Below are positions 1 to 7,188 of a stretch of DNA of 29,942 bases, piece by piece. A program made the translations under genes and the position numbers. Source of the DNA: Algorimicrobium sp002414705 (GTDB taxonomy: Bacteria > Bacteroidota > Bacteroidia > Flavobacteriales > Flavobacteriaceae); NCBI GenBank assembly GCA_963972425.1, contig CAXAUF010000037.1, forward strand, positions 1 to 29,942, given 5' to 3'. Under the pieces are notes generated by a model. That model did no database searches, was not told the DNA's origin, and was given only the letters and a program-made list of their open reading frames with translations. The stretch's first letter is position 1. Every line of letters starts with the position of its first letter.

Positions 1-26
1 AAGAAAACCCAATAATAGGATAATAT
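1..26. repeat. Left arm of a 26-bp perfect inverted repeat
   Basis: Bases 1-26 are the exact reverse complement of 402-427. The match stops after base 26 and may continue left of the window. It lies in the 3' part of the thioesterase gene, where the protein loses family resemblance. Confidence 0.9.
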
Positions 27-324
27 TATCTACCGTTAAAATGGTTTCAAGTGTCATTTTATTCCTGGCTTCACATTTTAAAGTAATTGAACTTTTTCCA
101 AACTTGGTAACCTCTATCCCTACTTCAACAATATCGCCTTGTTTAGCCGAACTCATAAAGTTAATTTCTGAAATATATTTTGTTACAATTTTTGGATTCT
201 CTAATTGAACAACCGTATACAAAGCAGCTTCCTCATCTATCCAAGCCAATAAACGTCCACCAAACAAAGTACCATTTGGATTTAAATCTTCTGGTTTTAC
301 CCATTTTCGTGAATGAAATCTCAT
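1..324 (-). CDS. Acyl-CoA thioesterase (hotdog fold), 3' end outside window
   Basis: About 108 codons are visible, from the ATG at 324 to the window edge. The start MRFHSRKWVKPEDLNPNGTL followed by FGGRLLAWIDEEAAL and FMSSAKQGDIVEVGIEV is typical of the single hotdog-domain acyl-CoA thioesterases (YciA/4HBT type), which hydrolyse acyl-CoA to free acid and CoA in the cytoplasm; these proteins act as oligomers. The Asp in the WIDEEAA helix is the expected catalytic or general-base residue. The last visible codons, after TVDNII, translate to a hydrophobic LLLGFL that does not look like the family. They lie in a perfect inverted copy of 402-427, so the extreme end may be a misjoined sequence. A TACCTTTG box lies 30 bp upstream of the start. 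Family call is firm; the end is doubtful. Confidence 0.82.
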   Translation of the reverse strand, partial: MRFHSRKWVKPEDLNPNGTLFGGRLLAWIDEEAALYTVVQLENPKIVTKYISEINFMSSAKQGDIVEVGIEVTKFGKSSITLKCEARNKMTLETILTVDNIILLLGFL

Positions 325-353
325 ATTCTATCTTTCTAAAAAATTTGTATTAC

Positions 354-361
354 CAAAGGTA
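354..361 (-). promoter_or_regulatory. Putative -7 promoter box of the thioesterase gene
   Basis: The minus strand reads TACCTTTG, a perfect match to the Bacteroidetes -7 consensus TAnnTTTG, 30 bp upstream of the ATG at 324. A TTG 24 bp further upstream is a weak -33 candidate. Such boxes also arise by chance in AT-rich DNA. Confidence 0.45.
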
Positions 362-401
362 CACTTAATTGAAATTTTAATGTTTCAATTTCGGTATAAA
401 C

Positions 402-427
402 ATATTATCCTATTATTGGGTTTTCTT
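402..427. repeat. Right arm of the 26-bp inverted repeat
   Basis: Exact reverse complement of 1-26. It lies in the spacer between the divergent thioesterase gene and the gene at 512, so this copy is probably the native one. Confidence 0.9.
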
Positions 428-511
428 ATTTGTTAATAAAACTGTTGATATTCCAATTACATACCCTAATTTAAGACTGATAGAATTCATAATTTTAATA
501 AAACTAAAATC

Positions 512-913
512 ATGAATCGAACTGAAAATCTATTAGCCTCCCGACCAGTAATTCCATCAGCTAAATTCCATGATGCCATGAGTTCTGATGAACGGTTTCA
601 AAACGCAACTTTAAGACCTGTAATAAAACTTCAAAACGATTTATTAATTGAAGTTTTCAGGAATTATGTAAATAAACATAAAGGTGCTTTTTATGATTTA
701 TCTATTGAGAAACAAATAGATTATATTGAAAATGCTATTCAGAAAGATATAAAATTTAGAAACTCATTAAAAGGCATTATTATTGGTCTGTTTACTGTTC
801 ATGAATATCAAAACTACATTACCAATTCATCAGCTTTAAATAAACGTATGATGACTATTGTTAAGGAACGATTAATAAGTAACATACAACTATTTGAAGC
901 GCAGTTAGCTTAA
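512..913 (+). CDS. Conserved flavobacterial hypothetical protein
   Basis: A 133-aa soluble, mostly helical protein with no signal peptide or membrane segment. I recognise the pattern (RTENLLASRPVIPS near the N-terminus, LRPVIKLQNDLLIEVFRNY around residues 34-52, SALNKRMMTIVKERL near the C-terminus) as a family common in Flavobacteriaceae that is often labelled glyoxalase. Nothing here resembles the glyoxalase metal-binding fold, so I do not adopt that name. The next gene starts 2 bp after its stop, so the two are probably co-transcribed. Function unknown. Confidence 0.7.
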   Translation: MNRTENLLASRPVIPSAKFHDAMSSDERFQNATLRPVIKLQNDLLIEVFRNYVNKHKGAFYDLSIEKQIDYIENAIQKDIKFRNSLKGIIIGLFTVHEYQNYITNSSALNKRMMTIVKERLISNIQLFEAQLA

Positions 914-915
914 TT

Positions 916-1362
916 ATGAACGAAAAAGAAGCCCTATTACAAGCTTGTTTTAGCTATGTAAACAAACGCATTGCGAGTTATAAAAATGAAATTGAAACCA
1001 TAAAAGAAGCTATTGAAACTAATGATAAGAGCAATGATATGGATGATGATTCCGGAAATGGCAAACTATTTAACGATTTAGAAAAGAATGCGCAACATTT
1101 GTCTGATGCTACTAAAACATTAGATACGTTAAAACTTATAAATCCAAGAAAGAGTTTTGATAGCGTGGCACTTGGTAGTATTGTTAAAACAACACAAAAC
1201 ACGTTTTATATCAGTATTAGTATAGGTCTTTTAGAAACCGAAAATCAAGCTTATTTTGGTATTTCGTTACTATCACCAATTGGTCAATTATTAAAAGGAA
1301 AAGTGGTTGGAGACACGATTACTTTTAATAATAATAGTCACAAAATTTTAGAAATTAAATAA
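916..1362 (+). CDS. GreA/GreB-like protein
   Basis: A 148-aa protein with the two-part layout of Gre transcript-cleavage factors: a charged, helical N-terminal half (about residues 1-75, likely coiled coil) with an acidic stretch DMDDDSGNG near residues 41-49, and a C-terminal beta domain from about residue 84 ending SPIGQLLKGKVVGDTITF, which matches the FKBP-like Gre C-terminal pattern. Known Gre factors bind the RNA polymerase secondary channel and rescue backtracked complexes using two acidic residues at the coiled-coil tip; the acidic stretch could play that role, but this is inference. The sequence is divergent from canonical GreA, so it may act on polymerase differently. It starts 2 bp after the preceding gene and overlaps the convergent DUF2461 gene by 8 bp. 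Confidence 0.6.
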   Translation: MNEKEALLQACFSYVNKRIASYKNEIETIKEAIETNDKSNDMDDDSGNGKLFNDLEKNAQHLSDATKTLDTLKLINPRKSFDSVALGSIVKTTQNTFYISISIGLLETENQAYFGISLLSPIGQLLKGKVVGDTITFNNNSHKILEIK

Positions 1363-2029
1363 TACGCTCACCATTTAAATTGGTTGTTAAAACATCACTC
1401 ATATAATTAAAAAAAGGTTTTACTTCTTTGAATGAGGTATTTACAATCTCTAAAAAATCTGGCTGCAATACGTCTGTATCTCCAAATTTTCTTGTGAAGA
1501 TATATTGCTTTTTTCTAATTAAATCAATGTCTGGATGATTTTTATCGAAATTTCTTGGTGCAGACATAAGCTCATCGCCTTCCAAGTCTCCCCAAATAGA
1601 TTTAAACGATTTAGCATTCATAATCTCACGCATTTCAGAAGCATCCATTTCAAATTCTTTACGGATTCGTAATAAATCATCTTTATTCGGATCCCAGAAA
1701 CCTACTGCTATAAACGACTCATTATTAGGTGCAATATGTAAATAGTAACCACCACGTAATTCGGGTTTACGTCTTTGAAACGAACCACCAAAATGGGTTT
1801 TATAAGGTAACTTATTTTTGGAGAAACGAACGTCACGATAAATACGAAATATCTTAAACTGATCTACATCATCATGAGCTTTAAGTTTCTCAAAAAGAAA
1901 TTTGTACGATTTTTTAATCGTACTTTCAATCGTTTTAAATTCGGCTTTATTATCTGTAAACCAGTCACGGTTATTATTCGTTTCTAGCTTCTTTAAAAAT
2001 GGAAATACACGTGTGTCAATTGGTAACAT
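1355..2029 (-). CDS. DUF2461 (TIGR02453) family protein
   Basis: A 224-aa soluble protein, the usual length for the family. The N-terminus FPFLKKLETNNNRDWFTDNKAEF, the middle FKIFRIYRDVRFSKNKLPYKTHFGG, and GGYYLHIAPNNESFIAVGFWDP around residues 94-115 are the signature blocks of DUF2461, a widespread family with no established biochemical role. There is no signal peptide. The gene is convergent with, and overlaps by 8 bp, the GreA-like gene. A spacer of about 155 bp of very AT-rich DNA separates it from the TruA-family gene upstream. Confidence 0.88.
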   Translation of the reverse strand: MLPIDTRVFPFLKKLETNNNRDWFTDNKAEFKTIESTIKKSYKFLFEKLKAHDDVDQFKIFRIYRDVRFSKNKLPYKTHFGGSFQRRKPELRGGYYLHIAPNNESFIAVGFWDPNKDDLLRIRKEFEMDASEMREIMNAKSFKSIWGDLEGDELMSAPRNFDKNHPDIDLIRKKQYIFTRKFGDTDVLQPDFLEIVNTSFKEVKPFFNYMSDVLTTNLNGERII

Positions 2030-2185
2030 AGCTTTTTTTATTTTAAAAATAACTAAAAAGATAGTCTTTAGCTAAATAAATTATGATCTAATTAATAAAT
2101 ATCCATCTATTTAACAGCCTTTTGCTTCTTTAAGTTTTAAAAAACGAATAAGACGTTAGTTAAATTTCAAAATATTATAAGTTTA

Positions 2186-2989
2186 TTACGTCTCGGAATC
2201 TTTAAAAGCCTCAAATTCTATTTTATTTAATATTAAGCCTGAAGCTGGTGCTATATAATGAATCGAGATTTGGTTGTTTTCTGTTAAGCTTTTAGAAATA
2301 TCATCTAATGATTTTTCGCCTTTTCCTAACTCTATTAAAACACCCATCATGAGTCGGATTTGATTTCTCATAAAGCCTTTTCCTTTTACCCGAAGAATAA
2401 ATGATTCTTCTGGGAAAAAACTAGCCGTAAACAGTGTGTTTTTAACTATTTCACAGGTCAGAATTTCACGATTATAAATTCCGTTATCAGTGGGCTTGTA
2501 ACAATAGGATTTAAAATAATGTTCCCCTTCAAAAAGTTTAGCGCCCAATTTCATAGTTTCAACATCTAAGGCATCTAAAATAGTGGTTATTACCGGCGCA
2601 CAAAATGGATGAAACTTATTACCATGTGCAAAAACATATAGATATTCCTTTATTTTAGAATCTTGAATGACATTAAAATCAGCATCGACTTTTGAAATAG
2701 TTAATGCGCGAATATCCTGTGGTAAATTATGATTAAAGAGATCTAAAAAAGCATCTAAATCTTCTATTTCATGATATATAAAAAGTTCAAAAGCGGCTTC
2801 ATTGGCTGAAACCATTGCGTCTGTTCTTCCAGACCCCAAAGTTTTAAAACGTTTACCTTCTAAAATAAAATTCAACGTTTTATCAATCATTAAATGAACC
2901 GTTTTAACGTGAGGCTGTTTTTGCCAACCGTGAAAGCGGTAACCTAAATATTGACATGTAATTAAGTAATAGTAGCGTTTTTCGAACAC
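2186..2989 (-). CDS. truA: TruA-family tRNA pseudouridine synthase
   Basis: A 267-aa cytoplasmic enzyme of the TruA family, which converts uridine to pseudouridine at positions 38-40 of tRNA anticodon arms. The N-terminal strand YLITCQYLGYRFHGWQKQP is characteristic. The catalytic Asp is D57 in GSGRTDAMVSA; GFMRNQIRLMMGVLIELGKG near the C-terminus is the conserved second-domain motif. The usual active-site block is GRTDxGVHA; here Gly-Val-His is replaced by Met-Val-Ser, so this may be a lineage-specific TruA paralogue rather than the main enzyme. It is monocistronic, divergent from the gene at 3086. Confidence 0.82.
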   Translation of the reverse strand: MFEKRYYYLITCQYLGYRFHGWQKQPHVKTVHLMIDKTLNFILEGKRFKTLGSGRTDAMVSANEAAFELFIYHEIEDLDAFLDLFNHNLPQDIRALTISKVDADFNVIQDSKIKEYLYVFAHGNKFHPFCAPVITTILDALDVETMKLGAKLFEGEHYFKSYCYKPTDNGIYNREILTCEIVKNTLFTASFFPEESFILRVKGKGFMRNQIRLMMGVLIELGKGEKSLDDISKSLTENNQISIHYIAPASGLILNKIEFEAFKDSET

Positions 2990-3085
2990 TTTATATATTT
3001 TTAAGTTCGGAAAATTACCATTTTAATAGTGGTTTACAAATAATTCTTACCTTGTTTATCAAATTAACTAACTAAACCTTTAATT

Positions 3086-3517
3086 ATGACAACAACACAA
3101 AAACCACCAAAATCATTCTGGATTATAAGCATTGTAGCCTTAATATGGAATTTAATGGGTGTTTCTGCTTATTTAATGCAGGCATTTATGACTGATGAAG
3201 CCATTAAAAATCTACCAGAAACTGAACAAGCCTTACACATGGATATTCCTGCTTGGGTAACAGCTGCATTTGCAATAGCTGTTTTTGGCGGTACTTTAGG
3301 ATGTTTGGGATTATTACTTCGAAAAAAATGGGCAAGACTCGTATTCTTAATTTCGTTAATTGGAATTATTGTACAAATGATTCATAATGTGTTTATAAGT
3401 AACAATATGGATGTGTATGGACCAGGCGCTGTTATTATGCCAATTATGGTATTAATTATTGGTGTTTATCTTATTATGTATTCTAAATCTGCCATTAAAA
3501 AAAGTTGGATATCATAA
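3086..3517 (+). CDS. Small four-helix inner-membrane protein, unknown function
   Basis: A 143-aa protein with four predicted membrane helices: about residues 11-32, 56-78, 84-105 and 115-133. A loop after the first helix (MTDEAIKNLPETEQALHMDIP) is polar and a basic RKKWAR motif precedes the third helix. Similar proteins are common in Flavobacteriaceae and are sometimes named sugar transporter without support. The gene stands alone, transcribed divergently from the TruA-family gene, and ends at a strong bidirectional terminator shared with the his operon. No function can be read from sequence or context. Confidence 0.75.
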   Translation: MTTTQKPPKSFWIISIVALIWNLMGVSAYLMQAFMTDEAIKNLPETEQALHMDIPAWVTAAFAIAVFGGTLGCLGLLLRKKWARLVFLISLIGIIVQMIHNVFISNNMDVYGPGAVIMPIMVLIIGVYLIMYSKSAIKKSWIS

Positions 3518-3530
3518 AAAGTCCAACTAA

Positions 3531-3566
3531 AAAGGCATTTGACTTATTAATCAAATGCCTTTTTTT
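3531..3566. terminator. Bidirectional rho-independent terminator
   Basis: A perfect 12-bp stem (3531-3542 with 3551-3562) with an 8-nt loop, flanked by T-run and A-run. It serves the membrane-protein gene on the plus strand and the end of hisIE on the minus strand. A second 7-bp hairpin (3503-3509 with 3522-3528) overlaps the stop codon of the plus-strand gene. Confidence 0.85.
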
Positions 3567-3611
3567 ACTTAATGGTCAGTAAGCAACCTATACATGTTTT
3601 ATAAAATAGCC

Positions 3612-4211
3612 TTATTTATGACGACCTTTTAAAACAGATTCTACATCTTTCAATGTAAACCCTTTTGCTTGTAGTAGAATAAGATAATGAAATAGTAAAT
3701 CGGCACTTTCGTTTAAAAACAATGAGTTATTATTATCTTTTGCCTCAATAACAACTTCTACAGCTTCCTCACCTACTTTTTGAGCCATTTTATTAATCCC
3801 TCCTTTAAAAAGTGATGCAACATATGACGTATCGTCATGTTGATTTTCTTTTCTATCTGTAATTACACGCTCTAATTCAGAAAGAAATCCAAAATTGGAT
3901 TCATTTTTTTCATTCCAACACGTATCAGAGCCTGTATGGCACGTTGGGCCTTTTGGTTTTACTGAAACTAATAAAGCATCCTGATCACAATCCACCTGAA
4001 TATCATTAAGTTCCAGAAAATTTCCACTAGTTTCTCCTTTAGTCCATAAACGATTTTTTGAACGACTGAAAAATGTTACGCGTTTTGTTTCTTGTGTCTT
4101 ATTGAATGCTTCCTGATTCATATAACCCAGCATTAATACTGTTTTAGTTCTAAAATCTTGAATTATGGCTGGTACTAATCCGTTTTCGTATTTATTAAAA
4201 TTGATTGTCAT
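3612..4211 (-). CDS. hisIE: Bifunctional PR-AMP cyclohydrolase / PR-ATP pyrophosphohydrolase
   Basis: A 199-aa fusion that performs the second and third steps of histidine synthesis. HisI domain, about residues 1-105: MLGYMNQEAF, then DCDQD at 74-78 (metal-binding aspartates) and GPTCHTGSDTCW at 88-99 (zinc-binding cysteines). HisE domain, about 108-199: KMAQKVGEEAVEVVIEAK is the acidic metal-binding helix of the MazG-like fold. Length is normal for the fusion. It is the last gene of the operon; its start overlaps hisF by 4 bp, implying translational coupling. In this strain the inserted element separates it from the his promoter. Confidence 0.97.
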   Translation of the reverse strand: MTINFNKYENGLVPAIIQDFRTKTVLMLGYMNQEAFNKTQETKRVTFFSRSKNRLWTKGETSGNFLELNDIQVDCDQDALLVSVKPKGPTCHTGSDTCWNEKNESNFGFLSELERVITDRKENQHDDTSYVASLFKGGINKMAQKVGEEAVEVVIEAKDNNNSLFLNESADLLFHYLILLQAKGFTLKDVESVLKGRHK

Positions 4212-4966
4212 GATAAGCGAATGGGTATTTTATTTTCTTGTAATGTTTTCTTTAACTCTAAAATATCTATAGTTCCAAAATGAAATACGCTAGCTGCTAA
4301 AGCTGCATCAGCATGACCTTTTTGAAAGGTGTCTATAAAATGATTGGAAGTTCCTGCACCTCCTGAAGCAATAATGGGAATGTTTAATTCTGACGTTAAA
4401 CGTGCTAAAGCCGAATTGGCAAATCCGTTTTTAGTGCCATCATGATCCATGGATGTGAATAAAATTTCACCAGCACCAAGGCTTTCAACTGTTTTTGCCC
4501 ATTGAAATAAATCTAAATCGGTTGGTATGGTTCCGCCTGCTAAATGCACTTTCCACTGTCCTTCAATTTGTTTTGCATCAATAGCAACGACAATGCATTG
4601 ACTCCCAAATTTATCAGATAATTCTCTAATTAATTCCGGCCGTTTTATAGCTGCAGAATTTACAGCCACTTTATCAGCACCAGATTGTAATAGTAAATCT
4701 ACATCTGCAACGGAACCTACTCCTCCACCAACTGTAAAGGGAATATTCACTTCTTTAGCAACTTGTAGCACCATATCAATTAAGGTTTTCCGACCTTCTA
4801 ATGTGGCAGAAATATCTAGAAAAACTAATTCGTCTGCTCCAGTTTGCGCATATTTTTTGGCTAAAACTACGGGATCGCCTGCATCTTTTAAATCGACAAA
4901 ATTAATGCCTTTTACAGTACGTCCATTTTTAATATCTAAACAGGGAATGATTCGTTTTGTTAGCAT
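4208..4966 (-). CDS. hisF: Imidazole glycerol phosphate synthase, cyclase subunit HisF
   Basis: A 252-aa TIM-barrel enzyme that uses ammonia delivered by HisH to turn PRFAR into imidazole glycerol phosphate and AICAR. Both catalytic aspartates are present: D11 in RIIPCLDIKNG and D130 in IVVAIDAKQ. Phosphate-binding motifs FTVGGGVGS and IIASGGAGT are intact. Start and length are normal. It starts 5 bp after hisA and overlaps hisIE by 4 bp. Its partner gene hisH is split by the element, so in the integrated state HisF would be limited to free ammonia as nitrogen source (known HisF behaviour in vitro; in vivo relevance here is inference). Confidence 0.97.
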   Translation of the reverse strand: MLTKRIIPCLDIKNGRTVKGINFVDLKDAGDPVVLAKKYAQTGADELVFLDISATLEGRKTLIDMVLQVAKEVNIPFTVGGGVGSVADVDLLLQSGADKVAVNSAAIKRPELIRELSDKFGSQCIVVAIDAKQIEGQWKVHLAGGTIPTDLDLFQWAKTVESLGAGEILFTSMDHDGTKNGFANSALARLTSELNIPIIASGGAGTSNHFIDTFQKGHADAALAASVFHFGTIDILELKKTLQENKIPIRLS

Positions 4967-4971
4967 AATTT

Positions 4972-5718
4972 CTAAATAAAGCGAGATAAATCTTTGAGTT
5001 TAATCTTGTTTTCATAAAGTGCTTTTCCAATGATTACACCTTCACAACCCACTTCTTTTAAGGCTATGACATCATCAATATTTGAAACACCTCCTGAAGC
5101 AATGAGTTTAATAGATTGTGGAGCGCTGCTATTAGTACAAGACTCCAATATGTTTTTATAAAGGGTTAAAGCTGGACCTTCTAACATACCATCTTTTGAA
5201 ATATCTGTACAAATTACGTAGCGAATACCTTTTTTCTGATAGCTTTTTACAAACGGAATAACTTCTTGATTGCTGCGTTCTTGCCAACCACTAACCGCTA
5301 TAGTTCCACCTGTCTCTGTTGGGTAACAATCGGCTCCTAAAATTATTTTTTCAGACCCATAAGTATCTAACCAACCTGTAAATGTATCTGAATTCTTAAC
5401 GGCAATACTTCCTCCAGTAATTTGGCGTGCACCTGAATTAAAAGCGACATGTAAATCGTCATCTGTTTTTAATCCGCCTCCAAAATCTATTTTCAAACTA
5501 GTTTTAGACGCTAATAATTCTAAAATTCTATAATTAACCACATGACATGCTTTGGCACCATCTAAATCTACCAGATGCAAATATTCGATGCCTGAATCTT
5601 CAAATTGTTTGGCGACTTCTAGTGGGTTTTCATTATAGATTTTTTTTGTATCATAATCACCTTTGGTAAGTCGGACACATTTTCCGCCTATGATATCTAT
5701 TGCTGGTATAATTCTCAT
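4972..5718 (-). CDS. hisA: ProFAR isomerase HisA
   Basis: A 248-aa half-barrel-duplicated TIM barrel that isomerises ProFAR to PRFAR, the substrate of HisHF. Catalytic D8 is present in MRIIPAIDIIGGKCVRL; the second catalytic Asp lies near residue 129 in ILGADCYPTE, and TDISKDGMLEGP carries the conserved Thr/Asp block. Phosphate-binding glycines are seen in IDFGGGLKT and IASGGVSN. It lies 64 bp downstream of the hisH stop, a larger gap than elsewhere in the operon, and 5 bp upstream of hisF. Confidence 0.96.
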   Translation of the reverse strand: MRIIPAIDIIGGKCVRLTKGDYDTKKIYNENPLEVAKQFEDSGIEYLHLVDLDGAKACHVVNYRILELLASKTSLKIDFGGGLKTDDDLHVAFNSGARQITGGSIAVKNSDTFTGWLDTYGSEKIILGADCYPTETGGTIAVSGWQERSNQEVIPFVKSYQKKGIRYVICTDISKDGMLEGPALTLYKNILESCTNSSAPQSIKLIASGGVSNIDDVIALKEVGCEGVIIGKALYENKIKLKDLSRFI

Positions 5719-5782
5719 AATCTTATATTTTCAATGTGACTTTAAAAAGTCATTTATTTTATTTCTTTAAATGAAAGATAAT

Positions 5783-6229
5783 CTACAATTCAAGAAAGTT
5801 TTTCAATAGTTGTTCGCCTGCCAGGCTACTTTTTTCTGGGTGAAACTGAACACCATAAAAATTATTATTTTGTAAAGCTGAAGCATATGTAATGTCATAT
5901 TCGGTTACAGCAATGGCTTCTTGACTCATTACTGCGTAATAACTATGAACAAGATACATGTATTCATTTGCTTTTATATTATGAAATAAATTTGATTTCA
6001 AGTTTGTAACGGTATTCCATCCCATTTGAGGCACTTTTACTGTATTTGAAAATCGTTTTACTCGTGTGTCAAAAATTTTCAAACCTTCTGTATTGCCTTC
6101 TTCAGAAAAATTACACATCAATTGCATGCCTAAGCAAATGCCCAAAACTGGTTGTTTTAGTGTTGGAATTAATAGATCTAATTGGGTGTCTTTCAGTTTC
6201 TTCATTGCTGAACTAGCTTCGCCAACACC
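5783..6229 (-). pseudogene. hisH: hisH, 3' part (glutamine amidotransferase), cut by element
   Basis: Codons 46-193 of hisH. From the att core (GGTGTT on the minus strand, Gly-Val) the frame continues GEASSAMKKL and then the amidotransferase body. It retains the nucleophile Cys in LGICLGMQLM (residue 77 of the rebuilt protein) and the His-Glu pair in GVQFHPEKSS, but lacks the first strands and half of the PGVG oxyanion motif. An in-frame stop (TAA) lies one codon upstream of the core on the element side. The first in-frame ATG is at 6205 and would give a 140-aa protein. Such a fragment is unlikely to fold as an active HisH. Joined to 21247-21393 the gene is complete at 193 codons, so it is interrupted rather than decayed. 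Confidence 0.93.
6224..6229. other. attL core of the integrative element
   Basis: AACACC, repeated exactly at 21253-21258. Left flank (gcc) is hisH; right flank (gta) is element. The rebuilt empty site reads GCC-AACACC-TGG, with CCA/TGG as short inverted arms, and restores the hisH frame. Confidence 0.85.
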
Positions 6230-6292
6230 GTATTATATTAATATACTCTTTTATGTATTGTATTTATTGACTTTAAATAAATATTATTAAAG

Positions 6293-6314
6293 TAGGTACA
6301 ACATAGGTATAACA
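6293..6314 (+). repeat. Left arm-type repeats (2 x 11 bp)
   Basis: Tandem copies TAGGTACAACA (6293-6303) and TAGGTATAACA (6304-6314), one mismatch apart, 64 bp inside the attL core. The same motif occurs twice in the same orientation at the right end (21116-21138). Paired direct repeats near both ends are what arm-type binding sites of a tyrosine integrase look like. Confidence 0.65.
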
Positions 6315-6352
6315 TTTCCAGCCTTGTAAATAAGTGATCTATAAGCATAAAA

Positions 6353-6384
6353 AAAACCGCTTCTAAATTAATAGAAACGGTTTT
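6353..6384 (-). terminator. Terminator of the DUF6266 gene
   Basis: Stem of 13 pairs (6353-6365 with 6372-6384), loop of 6. The one imperfect pair is a C-A mismatch on the plus strand but a U-G wobble on the minus strand, so it is built for minus-strand transcription. It lies 25 bp past the DUF6266 stop and would stop element transcripts from entering the 3' half of hisH and hisAF-IE. Confidence 0.75.
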
Positions 6385-6409
6385 CAATATGTATTTAAAC
6401 TTAAAGTTA

Positions 6410-7051
6410 TTAAGCTGCCGTACCAGAGCCTAAATACACACTATTTGATACTGTCTTACCATCTTCAGATACAAATGCCATAAAAAGCTCTACAGTATCT
6501 CCTGCATAGGTATTTGGTATTGTTACTACTTGTGAACCTACAGTTCTATCAGCACCATCAAGAATATAAATTGATTCCTTCTTACTAGGATTGTAAACTA
6601 ATACCATCGCTTTATCTGTTACATTTGCATTGCCTTCTGCCGAGTTATCATCCCAATTAAAACTTATTTGTCCTGGGCCTGGCAAACCGGTTGTACCATT
6701 CAAAACTCCTGACAAAGAACCTCTACTCAATAAAGCTAAAGAATAATCAATTGTAAAGTTAGGTGCAATACCACCTACCGCATTATTTAACACATAAGAC
6801 ATTGCTGCATTAAATTCCGTTTTCTTGGTTGCAAATGACTTATAACCGATTTTGACAAAATCTTTAGTCGCCTGCAAATACTCCAATGTAATGGTAAATT
6901 TATTACGCTGATTCACTTGTCCCTCCGTTCGAGGATTTGCCACGCTAGATGGCTTAATTCTAATATAATCGATACCTTTCCAGCTACCGCCTATAATGTT
7001 ACCTACCTTTCCAGATAAGCCTCCTAAAATTCCTTGGGCTATTTTCCCCAT
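6410..7051 (-). CDS. DUF6266 family protein
   Basis: A 213-aa protein whose N-terminus (GILGGLSGKVGNIIGGSWKG, then IDYIRIKPSSVANPRTEGQ) is the hallmark of DUF6266, a family frequent in Bacteroidetes with no known function. The N-terminal 70 residues are the conserved part; the remaining 140 are a variable, probably beta-rich region (FNWDDNSAEGNANVTDKAMVLVYNP, then a VVTIPNTYAGDTVELFMAFVS block resembling a fibronectin-like strand pattern). There is no signal peptide or membrane segment. It is the last gene before attL, has its own terminator and a candidate promoter box, and appears more GC-rich than its element neighbours. It looks like an independent cargo gene. Confidence 0.8.
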   Translation of the reverse strand: MGKIAQGILGGLSGKVGNIIGGSWKGIDYIRIKPSSVANPRTEGQVNQRNKFTITLEYLQATKDFVKIGYKSFATKKTEFNAAMSYVLNNAVGGIAPNFTIDYSLALLSRGSLSGVLNGTTGLPGPGQISFNWDDNSAEGNANVTDKAMVLVYNPSKKESIYILDGADRTVGSQVVTIPNTYAGDTVELFMAFVSEDGKTVSNSVYLGSGTAA

Positions 7052-7110
7052 ACTTATAAATATTTAAAATTAATACTCGTTCGGATTTGGTACGGACTTC
7101 ATATAGCTTT

Positions 7111-7118
7111 CAAACTTA
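7111..7118 (-). promoter_or_regulatory. Putative -7 box of the DUF6266 gene
   Basis: Minus strand TAAGTTTG matches TAnnTTTG, about 60 bp upstream of the ATG at 7051. No good -33 TTTG is seen at the expected spacing, so this is only a candidate. Confidence 0.35.
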
Positions 7119-7188
7119 ATCTACGCTATCAATATAACTAAAATTATGCCATTTTGTTACTGTTTTAAGCCATTACGATGCCTTTGCA

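Noticed and set aside
512..913. Glyoxalase annotation
   Set aside because: I recall this label on similar proteins, but the sequence lacks the repeated beta-alpha-beta metal-binding pattern.
5783..6205. A free-standing 140-aa hisH gene starting at the ATG at 6205
   Set aside because: The N-terminal 53 residues, including the PGVG motif, are missing, and the missing 5' part lies at 21247-21393 in frame across the att core. It is a split gene, not a short form.
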